NCBI RefSeq assembly: GCF_019443445.1
Contig: NZ_CP080378.1
Coordinates: forward strand, 4,340,001 to 4,404,000
Source of the DNA: Massilia sp. PAMC28688
Lineage (GTDB): Bacteria; Pseudomonadota; Gammaproteobacteria; Burkholderiales; Burkholderiaceae_D
Direction of reading: 5' to 3'
DNA length: 64,000 nt
Of this stretch, positions 63,111-64,000 are shown in pieces. Below the pieces are notes generated by a model that was not told where the DNA came from, made no database searches, and saw nothing but the letters and a program-made list of their open reading frames with translations. The translations under genes and the position numbers were made by a program. Every line of letters begins with the position of its first letter. Positions within the stretch are counted from its first letter, which is position 1.

Positions 63111-63944
63111 ATGCTCAAGACCCGGGTCATTACCGCTGTTGTCCTGCTCGCCGTTCTGCTGGCGGTCCTGTTTGGCGATTTTTATCCGGGCTTCGTGGCC
63201 GTGATCCTGGCCTTCCTGCTTGCCGGCATCACCGAAGGCTTCCAGCTGTTTGGCCGCTCGCGCAAGCAGTCACTGATCATCGGCGTGTTCTGGACGGCGG
63301 CCTTTGCCTACGCCTTCCTGTATCAGCAAAACCCGCAAGCTTACAAGTTGTGGTTCGTGCTCTCGACCGCGTTCTGGCTGCTGCGCTTCGTGCCCTGCCT
63401 GGCGACCGGCCTGCCGCCACTGGCCACCACGCGCAACACCGTCATCGGCTATATGTATCCGATCTCGGTCATTGCCTGCTTTGCCGCCATTGTCATGTTT
63501 TTCAAGGTCTCGGCCGTCTACCTGCTGTCGGTCATGGCGCTGGTGTGGATTGCCGACATTTTTGCCTACTTCTGCGGCAAGGCCTTTGGCAAGCGCAAGC
63601 TTGCGCCCACCATTTCGCCCGGCAAATCATGGGAAGGCGCCATTGGCGGCGGCATCTTTGTGCTCCTGATTTCGGCTGCCGTGATCCTGTTTGGTGGCGA
63701 GGCGCTGGCCGGCACCTTCGTGGTGGCTGTGCAGGCCAAGTTCGGCTGGGCCATGACGCTCCTGATCCTGATGGTCATCACCGCGGCCAGTGTCGTGGGC
63801 GACCTGTTTGAATCCCAGCTCAAGCGCCGCGCCGGCGTCAAGGACAGCAGCAATCTGCTGCCTGGCCACGGCGGCGTGCTTGACCGTATTGACGCCCTGA
63901 TCCCCGTGCTGCCGCTGGCCGCGCTGATCCACACGGCGCTCTAG
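63111..63944 (+). CDS. cdsA: Phosphatidate cytidylyltransferase
   Basis: CdsA makes CDP-diacylglycerol, the precursor of all membrane phospholipids. The 277-residue integral membrane protein has about eight hydrophobic helices and the family signature near the C-terminus (SQLKRRAGVKDSSNLLPGHGG followed by LDRIDA). It starts right after uppS (no gap) and is followed by dxr after 11 bp, the standard frr-uppS-cdsA-dxr order. Confidence 0.97.
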   Translation: MLKTRVITAVVLLAVLLAVLFGDFYPGFVAVILAFLLAGITEGFQLFGRSRKQSLIIGVFWTAAFAYAFLYQQNPQAYKLWFVLSTAFWLLRFVPCLATGLPPLATTRNTVIGYMYPISVIACFAAIVMFFKVSAVYLLSVMALVWIADIFAYFCGKAFGKRKLAPTISPGKSWEGAIGGGIFVLLISAAVILFGGEALAGTFVVAVQAKFGWAMTLLILMVITAASVVGDLFESQLKRRAGVKDSSNLLPGHGGVLDRIDALIPVLPLAALIHTAL

Positions 63945-63955
63945 AAGGACCCACA

Positions 63956-64000
63956 ATGCAACGCATCACCATTCTTGGCGCGACCGGCTCGATCGGCGTG
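63956..64000 (+). CDS. dxr: 1-deoxy-D-xylulose 5-phosphate reductoisomerase, first 15 codons
   Basis: The window ends 15 codons into the gene. The visible start MQRITILGATGSIGV is the NADPH-binding Rossmann motif of Dxr, and dxr is the usual next gene after cdsA. Dxr makes methylerythritol phosphate for isoprenoids. The rest of the gene is outside the window. Confidence 0.85.
   Translation, partial: MQRITILGATGSIGV

Overview
The window reads as chromosomal DNA of a high-GC betaproteobacterium of the order Burkholderiales, most likely family Oxalobacteraceae (Massilia/Janthinobacterium/Duganella-like). The inference rests on gene order (infC-rpmI-rplT-pheS-pheT-ihfA-merR; smc-zipA-ligA; map/rpsB-tsf-pyrH-frr-uppS-cdsA-dxr) and protein character. 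No database search was possible, so genus is an inference.

Layout. 1-10.1 kb: translation genes infC, rpmI, rplT, pheS, pheT, ihfA and a MerR regulator. A block of about 4.4 kb splits infC from rpmI. It holds a lower-GC gene on the minus strand, broken by a complete IS5-type element with intact ends and CTAG target duplication, plus a small lipoprotein gene. 10.3-15.8 kb: two two-component systems (NarL type and OmpR type) and a Crp-type regulator. 15.9-32.0 kb: two complete minor-pilin/PilY1 operons (pilE-fimT-pilV-pilW-pilX-pilY1), one on each strand, flanking prfC. 32.0-35.1 kb: a DUF3108-type protein, a small membrane protein and a degenerate chemoreceptor. 35.1-40.0 kb: glycine cleavage operon gcvT-gcvH-gcvP under a tandem glycine riboswitch. 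40.1-42.6 kb: a ClpP-like protease, a KGG-like stress peptide and a full chemoreceptor. 42.9-52.8 kb: DUF1631 protein, smc, zipA, ligA, def. 52.8-58.8 kb (minus strand): dienelactone hydrolase, ADP-ribosylglycohydrolase, pseudouridine synthase, glnD, map. 59-64 kb: rpsB, tsf, pyrH, frr, uppS, cdsA and the first 15 codons of dxr.

The most striking signal is regulatory. Both minor-pilin operons are preceded by four heptamers of the form YTGTCAG repeated at exactly 11-bp intervals, and in both the last heptamer ends exactly 10 bp before a -10 hexamer. This is the geometry of a Pho-box-type promoter activated by an OmpR/PhoB-family response regulator, and it suggests that the two pilus-tip gene sets are co-regulated. 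The two PilY1 proteins show complementary motif decay: one lacks a standard MIDAS, the other lacks the calcium loop.

Other points of note: infC starts with AUA; ihfA may start with AUU; the disrupted gene can be rebuilt across the IS to a TTG start; and the glycine riboswitch contains a perfect 12-bp helix that would compete with the P3 hairpin of its first aptamer. Operon structure elsewhere is tight, with many ATGA stop/start overlaps.
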